Under the pieces are notes generated by a model. It saw only the letters and a program-made list of their open reading frames with translations, was not told where the DNA came from and made no database searches. The position numbers were made by a program, and so were the translations under genes. From positions 434,001 through 498,000 of the forward strand of contig CALYLX010000113.1 in assembly GCA_944990035.1 (NCBI GenBank): a stretch of DNA of 64,000 nt. The letters run 5' to 3'. How positions within the stretch are numbered: the first letter of the stretch is position 1; every line of letters starts with the position of its first letter. Of this stretch, positions 33,337 through 42,814 are shown piece by piece. The DNA is from Clitopilus passeckerianus (taxonomy: Eukaryota; Basidiomycota; Agaricomycetes; Agaricales; Entolomataceae).

Positions 33337-36300
33337 ACCGGTGGCCAGTATCAACGTCTGAACCTGCCATAACACTGATTTCTTCTATGTTGTATGCAGA
33401 ACCTTTTGATAAATCTATGCGTCTACCCATAAAGGTCTCTGCCCCGAATGAAGAAAGAACCATTGAAACTAAAGCACTAGTCAACTCAGGTGCTCAAGGG
33501 CTATTCATCGACAAAGAATTCGTCGCCCACCATCAAATCAAAACACATCCACTCCGACAACCCTTCACTGCCAAAAATGTTGACGGCACTATCAACAAAA
33601 CAGGGCAAATCACTCATTACACCTGGGTTGATATAGGGATAGGGAAACACAAGGCATCAGAACGATGCCTGGTCACTAGATTAGGGAATGAACACCTGAT
33701 CCTCGGACTCCCATGGCTGAAGCGAACGAATCCAGAAATCAACTGGCAAAAGGGGACACTCTTCATTAACCCCAAACACGTTAAGACATCTCCGCTACGC
33801 ACAGCCCTTGCCCGAGTCCAGATCAGATGACTAGCTGCAACAGAGGAATCATATCCAGACACCCCCAATGTATCCGATGAACCTAAACCCCTTGAAACAC
33901 CACTGAACAAACCCAATATAGAAGAAGACCTGGTTATTGCCTATGTGAAAGGAGAACCAGTAATGGGGATATTTGAACGAACCCACTCCCCATTAACGAA
34001 CGAACATCGAGAACCTGAGACCAGAAGGATCCGAGCTGCTAATATCTCCTGAATTACCTGCGACAGAGGATCACTACGATTCATACCAACCCAGAACGTC
34101 TGGATCCGTGCCAAGACGTCCATCTCCCAGGCTTTAGAACATCAGAAGACCGAAGAAATCGAGAAAAGACTTGAAGACCTGATTCCCCCTGAATACCATG
34201 AATTCAAGAAAGTCTTCGAGAAAGAAGCATCAGAACGATTCCCTCCATCACGACCCTGGGATCATGCCATTGATCTCAAACCAGATTTTGTCCCAAAAGA
34301 CTGCAAGGTCTATCCCCTCAACCCAAAGGAGCAGGCCGAAATGGACAGATTTCTCGAAAAAAACTTACGGAAAGGATACATCCAACCCTTGAAATCACCC
34401 CAAGCATCACCCTTCTTCTTTGTAGCAAGTAAAGAAGCAAACACACTACGACCCTGCCAAGATTACCAGTACCTCAACAGTGGCACTGTCAAGAATGCCT
34501 ACCCCTTACCACTAGTCAGCGACCTACTCGATGAAGAGGTAAGTGCCGGGTCTGTAATTTAGCGAAGATCGAACTAATACGACTCCACCAATTAACAAAC
34601 TCAAAACTAACGACTTCGAGTTCGTGGGCCTCGTGTAGATAGCACTCTTAGACACCGAAATACCCTTAGGTAGCGATATAAATGTGTGTGTATGTGTAAA
34701 ATTGAATATATTTCAACTTTGAATCCCTCAGTAATCAAATGATCACAAAACTAATATAAGTCTCGCAATCGAAGGCTTCGCACAGTCGCAAATCTAAGTA
34801 ACACACCCGCAGTTGTGATACCGAATCTGGGCTATCGAATACTTGAATTGTGCGCAATGTACTACCCACAACTTTTATACTACAAAGAACTATGCACGGA
34901 CCATGTAAAATTAAAGATCTTGGCATTCGGCAACTTCGGCGGCCTTCCTTATATGTCAGGAAAGGTGCGGAAATAGTTTATGAGAGGTCCAGAATGACGT
35001 GCTCTCGAAAACTTGGAAAAACATTCAAAGTTCCGGGGTTGAATAGTAGACGCGATGGACTTTGCCGGTCGGTCCGTGAAGTAAATTGATCTCCGACGCG
35101 TGCCCGGGCGAATGGGATGCTGCCCATCAGTCGGACTTCGGAATTCATCTGAACGCACCAACCTCGACAATAGTCTTTGACTTTGTCGGAATTGCTTTGC
35201 ATTATAATGATATTCGTTCTCTTTCGAACCATTCCTAGTAGGTAGATAACAATAGTATATATTCATTAAAATCATTAAATTTCAATAAATATCGGGTACA
35301 TTCGGCAGCAGCCGTGTCATCGACAAACTCAAAGGAGCAAAGATTTTCACAAAACTAGACATCCAATGGGGATATCATAATGTCCGGATCAAAGAAGGTG
35401 ATGAGTGGAAAGCAGCCTTCAAAACAAATCGAGGCTTGTTTGAACCCACCGTCATGTTCTTTGGACTATGTAACTCCCCAGCCACATTTCAAGCAATGAT
35501 GAACCACATCTTCAGAGACATGATCGATGAAGGATGGCTAATCATCTACATGGATGACATGTTACTCTTCTCCAAAGACCCAAGAACACGAGAAACGCAC
35601 CAAACAGGTACTCCAAAGGCTGATAGAACACAACCTGTTCCTTAAAGCTGAGAAATGCAAATTCAATGTGACAGAAGTTGAATTCCTTGGGATGATCATA
35701 TCACCAGACAAGATCCACATGGACCCGACCAAACTCGATGGGATAAAGAAATGGCCAACTCCGACCACCGTAAAAGAAGTTCAGTCCTTTTTGGGATTTG
35801 GTAACTTCTATTGAAGGTTCATAGGAAAATATGCAGAACTAGCCCGACCCCTGAATGATCTTACCAAGAAAGATCAGTCCTTTATATGGGGAAAAGAACA
35901 AGAAGAAGCATTCAAAGCTCTGAAGAAAAGGTTCACAAAGACGCCAGTACTCACGATGCCCGATCCAATGAAACTATTCACCATTGAATGTGATGCATCT
36001 AAGTGGGCAACAGAAGCAGTGCTACGCCAACGAGACGAAAATAACGACCGGCGCCCTTGTGGATACATTTCCCACTCCTTCACCCCAACTGAATGGAACT
36101 ACAAAATCTATGACAGGGAGCTACTCACCATAGTCAGAGCACTCGAAACTTGGCAACACTATCTACAAGGATCAGCCCACCCTGTCACAGTATTCTCCGA
36201 CCATAAGAACCTAACCTACTACCGAACGCCACAGAAGCTTAGCCGACAACAAGCATGATGGAGTTTACTCCTCTCCCAATATGACCTGAACCTAGTTCAT

Positions 36301-37872
36301 GTACCGGGAACTCAGATGGTCCAATCTGACGAACTATCCCGACGAGCAGATCACATTCTAGACCATGACACCGACAATGAGGATATCACCATGTTACCTG
36401 ATAAACTCTTCATCCGAACAATCAACACCGAACTCAAAGCAGAATTTGCCAAACATATGATGAAAGACGAATTCTTCACTGAAGCAATACAACATCTGAA
36501 GAACCACTCAACCCCCATCAAATCAGCTTTGGCTGACTGGAAAGTGGAGGACTCTCTCCTCTTCTTTCGAGGGCGATGCTACGTCCCAAATGACGCTACT
36601 CTACGACGAAGCCTCATACAAAAGTATTACAATGCACCTATGGCCGGGCACCCTGGAGCATTCAAGACAATGGAGTTAATTTCCGAACATTACTGGTGGC
36701 CCAGAATGTTTGGAACTGTCAAATCCTATGTCGACAGATGTGCCCCTTGCCAACAAATGAAGGTCAATACACACCCCACAGCACCTCCTCTGAACCCGAT
36801 CAAATACACAGTGACACAACCCTTTCAACTCTCCTCCACGGATTTCATCACTGATCTCCCTGAAGTTAAAGGGTACGACTTGCTCATGGTCGTGATAGAC
36901 CATGGCCTTAGTAAAGGGGTAATTTTGATCTCTTGCAAGAAGACCATTGATGCCCTAGGCACTGCCAACAACTACCTGGATGCTGTATACAGAAGATTCG
37001 GACTCCCCAACAAACTGATATCTGACAGAGGACCACAATTTGCATCCAAAGTATTCCAAGAACTTGGACGACTCCTTGGAATTAAACTTTCCCTAACAAC
37101 CGCATACCACCCCCAAGCTAACAGAGAAACTGAACGCGTTAACCAAGATATTGGCACTTATCCCCGACTATTCTGCGCCAACAACCCCGAGAAATGGCTA
37201 GAACTAATTTCCCTGATGGAATTTGCCCACAACAAACAAGTTCACGCTGTCACCGCACGAACTCCATTCTATTTAATGAATGGAGCAGAACCACGTGCCA
37301 TTCCCCTTCCATATCAGAAAACCAATGTTCCAGCTGCGGAAACCCGAATAAAAGAACTCCAACAGGCACGAGATGAAGCTGCAGCCACTCATGAACTTGC
37401 GAGACGAAAGATGGCCGAACGCATCCGAAGCAACTTCAAACTGTTTGAGCAAGGACAGAAGGTCTGGTTGGAAACAACCAACCTAAAACTAGCATACTAC
37501 TCAAAGAAGTTCACACCACGACGAGAAGGCCCTTTTACGATTAAAGAAGTGCTAGGACTGCTGACCTACAAATTGGAACTACCCCGAGCATGGAAAATTC
37601 ACCCTGTATTCCACACCACCCTCCTCACACCATACAAGGAAACCGAGACACATGGACCCAACTTCCTAGAACCACCACCTGATCTCATCAATCAAGAAGA
37701 AGAATGGCAAGTTGAAGAAATTATCGCACACAAACGACATCATGGGAGAATCCTTTACAAGATCAAATGGAAAGGATATCCGACATCGGAAAACTCATGG
37801 GAACCTATGGGAAACCTTAAGAACGCCAAGAAGACCCTTGAAGCATATAAGAAGAGGAAGAACATTCGGTGA
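33333..37872 (+). pseudogene. Gypsy-2 Pol, interrupted
   Basis: Protease ALVNSGAQGLFID has Asn where Gypsy-1 has the catalytic-motif Asp (N-S-G against D-S-G). RT reads [20 protein letters not shown], then is split by the insertion at 34532-35319, then [20 protein letters not shown] and YMDDMLLF. A frameshift follows near 35575. RNase H (FTIECDASKWATEAVL), integrase (GHPGAFKTMELISEHYWW, CAPCQQMK, STDFITDLP, SDRGPQF, HPQANRETERVNQ) and chromodomain (WQVEEIIAHK then IKWKGYPTSENSWEP) follow, with the stop at 37872. The last 518 codons from 36316 are uninterrupted. TGA codons lie at 33828, 34050, 35812 and 36256; Gypsy-1 has Arg at the aligned positions of 35812 (CGC) and 36256 (AGA). Confidence 0.9.
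34532..35319. repeat. 788-bp solo LTR inserted in Gypsy-2 RT
   Basis: It starts TGAAGAGG and ends CGTGTCA, flanked by the 4-bp duplication TCGA (34528-34531 and 35320-35323). Removing it with one TCGA restores DLLDKLKGA, matching ELIDKLKGA of Gypsy-1. It encodes nothing recognisable. The size, the TG..CA ends and the short target duplication fit a solo LTR of an unrelated family. Confidence 0.7.
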
Positions 37873-37930
37873 ATCCCCATCAACTGCACCACAGCACTTC
37901 ACCAAACAAACAACCTCCCCTTTAAAAAAT

Positions 37931-38803
37931 ATGTCTTCCAATGTCTCTACCTATGACCGCACCATCATCCTCAACACCTTCAAATCCAATTCCGCTATTA
38001 CTGCGCTCCGTACGAACACTGCCTGGAGCAGGAGCAACGACCTTCTCGCTGCTGTGGGGGAGCAAGGATCCCTCTACCGCGACCGACGAACCAAAGCCCG
38101 AAACAAAGTGGCTCGTCTCCGCCACCAGTTTTCGAAAGCCATTGAAGACCTTGATCGAGTTCTTGACGAAACTGACAGGCAGACAGAAGAAACCCTCACC
38201 GAACTCTTCTTCGCTGCCGGAAGTACAGCCTTCCTTGATCAGTTCTATCCTGACCGACAAAACTGGTTCAAAAACCCGAAGGAGACGGACTTCGAAACCC
38301 TTGCCGACAATCCCTGGGGGCCTGAAGAAAATCAAGAAAACAACGAACCCATCTTTCTCACGCCGTGTCAGGTTCGTGGAACCTTACAAGAATTCCCTCC
38401 CATCACCAATTTAGACACTGCTGCAAAAATCAAACATAACCCCTTCGTCAAGACTGATCAAGAACAAGAAGAAGGACGCAACAAGGAGAACGATGACCCC
38501 AACAACACCCTACCCCTCAACATACAAAAGCCCACCAGAGTCCGATTCACTGACTCTAGTGAACTCTCCTCGTCGACGACTGCAACCCAGAAGGCGAAGC
38601 GAACCGGGTACCTCGCCAATCAACCACCCCCGCCCAGGTGGTTCAGATGTTACACTTGCAGAGGCAGACATTGACAATGTCATTGCTTTTGTTTTGTTTG
38701 TCATCTGTGTCATCATCACGGCCCAGGCCATTACCCGGTTAACTGCCCACAACGCTTCTACAAAGGAATAGATCGACACTTCTGGGGCAAGAAGAAGAAT
38801 TGA
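37931..38803 (+). pseudogene. Gypsy-2 ORF3 with one in-frame TGA
   Basis: Counterpart of Gypsy-1 ORF3 with the same length (290 codons plus stop position). Start MSSNVSTYDRTIILNTFKSN; middle NPWGPEENQ and NPFVKTDQ; Cys/His cluster CYTCRGRH, then TGA at 38672-38674 where Gypsy-1 has CGA, then QCHCFCFVCHLC and GPGHYPVNC, ending KKKN. The overlapping +1 frame (37941-38771) is open apart from a TAG at 38412. Confidence 0.8.
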
Positions 38804-38989
38804 AGTCAGGTGACTTCAACGCTAGCGAGAGGGTAATGTTACAGTTGCCTTGGTTATGCATCCGGACTCTTTTTCTTTCTTACTCATCTATGATTACTAT
38901 CCCGGGCCGCTTACTTCTACTCGATTACCTTACGATGCTGCGCATTACTCATCTTTCTTACATTGATTACTCAGTACATCAGCAAACTC

Positions 38990-39387
38990 AGATTTTGGCA
39001 CAGCCACAGTGGTAGTTGGCCATATTCGTGACCTGATTCTATAGCGCGGGGATAGTTGCCAGTAGTTTTCTTGATTCTCATAGGTAGTTATAGGGGGCCA
39101 TATTCCAACATGTTTTTCATAGGCGCCATAGCGTCAAGGGCTGATAGTGCGGCTAGTGCCAAAGTGTACCATAGCACCCAAGAGATGCATAGTGCTGGGT
39201 AGTGTATGTCCAATTTGGGCAATAGCTCCCACGGCCAACCAAGGCGAGATGTTTGCAAGGGCATAGTGAATTAGTCCCAGGCTCTATTACAGAGTAATGC
39301 TAATATTAGCTGTCAAAAGTGTATAAACTCCTATTTGATCTACCCTGTAATCTATAAAAGAAGGTACTGCTCTCTCTACACAATATA
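38990..39387. other. Unassigned repeat-like DNA before Tc1-like element B
   Basis: About 400 bp with no coding frame. It has TATA-like TCTATAAAAG near 39351 and ends at the TA target of element B. It could be the rest of the Gypsy-2 LTR or part of another LTR. Confidence 0.35.
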
Positions 39388-39627
39388 CAGTGGGCAACAA
39401 AACCCTTCCAATGTTTGCTACTTTTTCAAAGATGTGTTAATAGCTGATGGAATAAATTATGTAAAATCTTGAAAATAATATATATCATAGTTCAATGTCT
39501 TGGCCTGATGCCGACATAACCCTGAGGCTGTACCTCCACTTTTAGCAGGTGTTTCACACAGTACAAGGTGGTGACCCATTGGAAGGGTTTTGTTGCTACT
39601 GATTTTGAAAGCAGAAATACATGGATT

Positions 39628-41131
39628 TTAGTACTTAGTCCACTTTCCCTTGGCCTCAACTACTGCCTGAATCCTCCTAGACATCGATTCTATTAAGTTC
39701 TGGCACACCTCTGCTGGAATAGCATTCCAAACCTTCTCCACCCTTGCCCAAAGTTCTAATACTCCACTAAGTGGAGAATTGTACTTGCTAAGCTCTTTTG
39801 ACATGAACCCAAAGATGTTCAATAGGGTTCATATCAGGAGAGTTTGCTGGCCAGATTAGAACCTTCATCCTGTGGTCTTCAAACCATTCCTTGGCCATGT
39901 TGCTGGTGTGCTTGGGGTCGTTATCCTGCTGGAAAATCATATCCTTCACTTTTACCTTATAGTACTTCAGGCTATCCTGAAGTTCTCCTCCAGAATTGAA
40001 GTGTAAAGGACCTTGTCCATAGTACCTTCAATTCTTGTAGCATATCCAACCCCATCCCACCCCATACAGCCCCACATCATAATATTTCCTCCTCCAAATT
40101 TCCGGGTTTCTTTGACACGTCGCTTGTTAAGCCCTCCTCCTTCCCTGCCCATACTCTCTCATTCCCATCTGCCCCAAACTGGTTGATTTTAGTCTCATCA
40201 GACCAATAGACCTTTTTCCAATCATCTACAGTCCACTCTTTATGCCTCTCTGCAAACTCCTTCCGTGCCCAAATATGCTTCTGGTCAAGTGCAGGTCGTT
40301 TCACCTTTCTGTTAAGGCAGAGCCTAACAACTTAGGTAATACTGTTTACGCTCGATGTCTTTGATAAACAAAAACAGAGATTTGTCAGCAGCTGCGGCTG
40401 TACTGACGACCTGGTGAGATTGACGAAGCAAGGGACTTAAAGGCGAAGTAGAGAACTAAGCAGTTAGGTAGATTGCCTAGGTCAAGCTGAGGAGCCTTGA
40501 CCAAATGGTACAGGTTTATATACCTATCTAGTAGTTCTAAATATAGCGCATGCGCAGCATGCTGAGTAAGTAATGAGTCATGCGCAGCATGATGAGTAAG
40601 TACATGAGTCAGTATGACTCAATGTGAGTTAGAAAGAGTCAGATAAGGTATAAGTCTCTCACGATCGTGAGAGATGCGGAGTAAGCATGGAAAAAGATGA
40701 AAAATGCGCAATGATGCGCAGCATATGTGAGTAATCGTGCATAGGTAAGCGGGCCGGGGTATGTAAGGAGAAACATGTAAGCAAAATCATAACACTTTCT
40801 GAAGGACTTCCAACCAGTGTTTTTGAAGTTTTTGCATACTGTCTGTGGTGTGACAGTTGTGTTGGTAATATCTTGAAGAACTCTAGCAGCCTGAACAGCT
40901 GTAGAAATCTTGCCCATGCGCATGTTGAGTTTTGTATATTCGATGTTGGCAGGTGTAAGCTTGGGAGGACGGCCACCAGATGACTTGGGAAGGTGAGAAC
41001 AGTGCTTGTCACGTATTCTGCTGATAGAAGCAAGGCCAATTCCAGTCTCTTTATGGATATGAGTGGCAGAGAGGCCAGTATGAAGCAGTTCAATGACACA
41101 AGTAGTTTGAGCCTTAGTGAGAGTGCATAAT
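39628..41131 (-). pseudogene. Tc1-like transposase B, frameshifted
   Basis: Same protein as in element A: N-terminal HTH part LTKAQTTCVIELLHTG and C-terminal part KRPALDQKHIWARKEFAERH. It is broken by the solo LTR and by at least three small deletions, after which the motifs continue in other frames (NIMMWGCMGWDGVG; ELSKYNSPLSGVLE). Confidence 0.85.
40310..40794 (-). repeat. Solo Gypsy-1 LTR in element B
   Basis: 485 bp matching the Gypsy-1 LTRs, with CTTTC target duplications at 40305-40309 and 40795-40799. CTTTC is the complement of GAAAG, and the position in the transposase gene is the same as in element A. Confidence 0.9.
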
Positions 41132-41478
41132 GGGTTGGGGGCAAAGTAGCACTTGGGTCAGCTGTATATATAATGTACTGACACTCTAGTCACATGACTT
41201 TGTTGACTACAATCAACAAACTCAAGTATCATGTGATAAGTCACATGATTACTGGATTCAGAACAACTAGCAACAAAACCCTTCCAATGAGTCACCACCT
41301 TGTACTGTGTGAAACACCTGCTAAAAGTGGAAGTACAGCCTCAGAGTTATGTCAGCATCAAGCCAAGACATTGAACTATGATATATATTATTTTCAAGAT
41401 TTTACATAATTTATTCCATCAGCTATTAACACATCTTTGAAAAAGTAGCAAACATTGGAAGGGTTTTGTTGCCCACTG

Positions 41479-41665
41479 TAGCTAAAAAGGCCTTGTGACA
41501 TAAGGAATGCAGTCATCTCTAACTCATAAGCCCGCCAGTTCGATCCATCAAAGTTGCAGATCTTTGACAGGAAGGATGATGATCTGTTGGAAGACATTGT
41601 TCTGTCAAACAACATGTTAGCATCGTGTAGAACACATGTAACAGTGTTGCCGCCGCCGCTGTACT
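41479..41665 (-). pseudogene. Copia leader and Gag N-terminus, second copy
   Basis: ATG at 41597 (-) starts MSSNRSSSFLSKICNFDGSN and runs to MSQGLFSY at the Tc1 target site. Upstream is the leader with GCCGCCGCCGC. It is the inverted counterpart of 23618-23804 and belongs to the copia 5' end whose LTR lies at 41833-42209. Confidence 0.8.
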
Positions 41666-41820
41666 CAACGAGCTAGGATCTCTATGCCATGTGGAATAGA
41701 GCTACCTGAGCACTGACTATCGAAAGTGCATCCAAAGATGCTCACAACAATGAGCTCAAGGTGTTGCACCTAGTTGCACATCGAGCACAACAATAAAGTC
41801 GATAGCTCAGATGGCCACCA

Positions 41821-41832
41821 GGGCCCATAACC
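41821..41832 (-). promoter_or_regulatory. Copia primer-binding site, initiator-tRNA type
   Basis: On the minus strand GGTTATGGGCCC follows directly after the LTR end CTCGACA. It is complementary to the anticodon region of an initiator Met tRNA (GGGCCCATAACC), as for copia elements primed by a half-tRNA. The tRNA match is from memory of the family, not from a search. Confidence 0.55.
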
Positions 41833-42209
41833 TGTCGAGCAGGCAAGGAAGAGCAACTACTAATGATGCTTACCTTGAGTATAGAAACTAAAGCAAGTAC
41901 TAACTAACTATAGACAAGTGGTAAAACTCTTATTATATTAGGGTACAGAAGGTACACTATATATACAAGTATGAAGTGTGCACAGACCATGTGTATGTAA
42001 GCGTATAGAATGATGTAGAACATCATGGAATATGCTAAATATAGTACAGAATATAAAAAAAACTATATATAGTAATAATGGTGTGTAATGATGTCATATA
42101 TGACACAATGTATGACATATCATATGAGTCATGGAATAACCCTAGACCCTGCAGTGTCACGTGGCATCACGTGATGTGTCACATGACCAGACGCGTCAAT
42201 ATTCCAACA
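41833..42209 (-). repeat. Copia 5' LTR at the border of the duplicated host block
   Basis: 377 bp with TG..CA ends. On its own strand it starts TGTTGGAATATTGACGCG and ends CTCGACA. It abuts the duplicated WDR59 promoter exactly at 42210. It is related to, but clearly different from, the LTR at 17919-18289. Confidence 0.8.
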
Positions 42210-42343
42210 CCCATCCCAAGTCCCGATGTAGACCCTCCAACAGAGGGTGGGTACGCATTGAATAAGCAGGCAAATATTGCGTCTGAGTCCACCACCACGG
42301 CTACTTACCGGTCTTTCAGCATACACTTCCATAATCTGCATGG
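42210..42343 (+). promoter_or_regulatory. Duplicated WDR59 promoter
   Basis: It matches 3194-3335 with scattered substitutions and short indels, including the out-of-frame upstream ATG and the real start codon context GCATGGATGTCCTCAGAG. Confidence 0.75.
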
Positions 42344-42731
42344 ATGTCCTCAGAGAGGTGCCACATAACCCTTCCTCTTTGTGCAACCGGTTGTTCCTCG
42401 TGTGGACAGGCCACAGGAATGTTGACCTGCACTATCTGCCATTTGCCAGTTAAGGGTGAGCCAGCCTATTCCTCCGATCCGACGTTCCTTAGTTCTGATA
42501 ATGTTTACAGGATTGTCCAAGAACTGCTTGCAGTGTTTCCATGTCACGCATATGTCGTGTTGGAGCACCCTTGACATCCCTGCTTGCCCCTCTGGCTGTG
42601 GTTGTGTCTGCAATGCATTTGAGGAGAAGTGCGACCGCCCAGCCAACATGGACATTTGGCTTCACCGCCACTTTCTGCGTCTCACTATCTCGCACCCTTT
42701 TGACCTCACTTTAATCATCCTAGTATGTTAA
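42344..42731 (+). CDS. WDR59-derived RING mini-gene (deletion fusion)
   Basis: The first five codons of WDR59 (MSSER, from 42344) run directly and in frame into the C-terminal zinc module: CHITLPLCATGCSSCG, CTICHLPVKG, then an intron at 42456-42510 (GTGAGC..TTTACAG) at the same place as in the parent, then LSKNCLQCFHVTHMSCW and CPSGCGCVCNAFEEKCDR, with TAA at 42731. The predicted product has 110 residues. About 5 kb (3352-8390 of the parent) is missing, with a shared GGT at the joint. The first Cys of the parental CKRC pair is lost, but an Arg nearby has become Cys (PLCATGC). The start codon, splice sites and all RING cysteines are kept. It may be a functional small RING protein or an untranslated relic. 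Confidence 0.65.
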
Positions 42732-42814
42732 TCCTTGCGTATTGTTGTGATATATAGATACAGTTGTACAATAATAATCGATAACATTTTGAATACAATG
42801 GGTATGGAACATGG

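Larger units (their letters stand above)
32677..38990 (+). mobile_element. Gypsy-2, 5'-truncated chromovirus
   Basis: A relative of Gypsy-1 in the same orientation that begins inside gag at the right end of Tc1-like element A. It contains partial gag, pol, ORF3, polypurine tract and the start of a 3' LTR (38837 onward, TGTTACAG; resemblance to the Gypsy-1 LTR is visible to about 38990). It has no 5' LTR. Lesions are five in-frame TGA codons, a frameshift near 35575 and a 788-bp solo LTR in the RT region. Confidence 0.85.
39388..41478 (-). mobile_element. Tc1-like element B, inverted copy of A with a solo Gypsy-1 LTR
   Basis: Flanked by TA (39386-39387 and 41479-41480), with 209-bp terminal repeats (39388-39596 and 41270-41478). 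The transposase halves lie at about 40800-41131 and 39628-40304 (-). The second half has lost single or paired bases in homopolymers: C4 to C3 near 40134, G loss near 39984, A6 to A4 near 39800. It is therefore inactive, unlike element A. A 485-bp Gypsy-1 LTR occupies the same position as in A. Confidence 0.88.

Noticed and set aside
25046..38803. A nuclear code in which TGA is a sense codon
   Set aside because: Host genes here end in TGA (WDR59, intact carboxypeptidase, DUF6534 gene A), so TGA is a normal stop in this genome.
18308..42209. The copia body and the LTR at 41833 as two ends of one interrupted element
   Set aside because: The LTRs differ too much for an element with an open 1564-codon Pol, no matching target duplication was found, and the gag pieces are in conflicting orientations.
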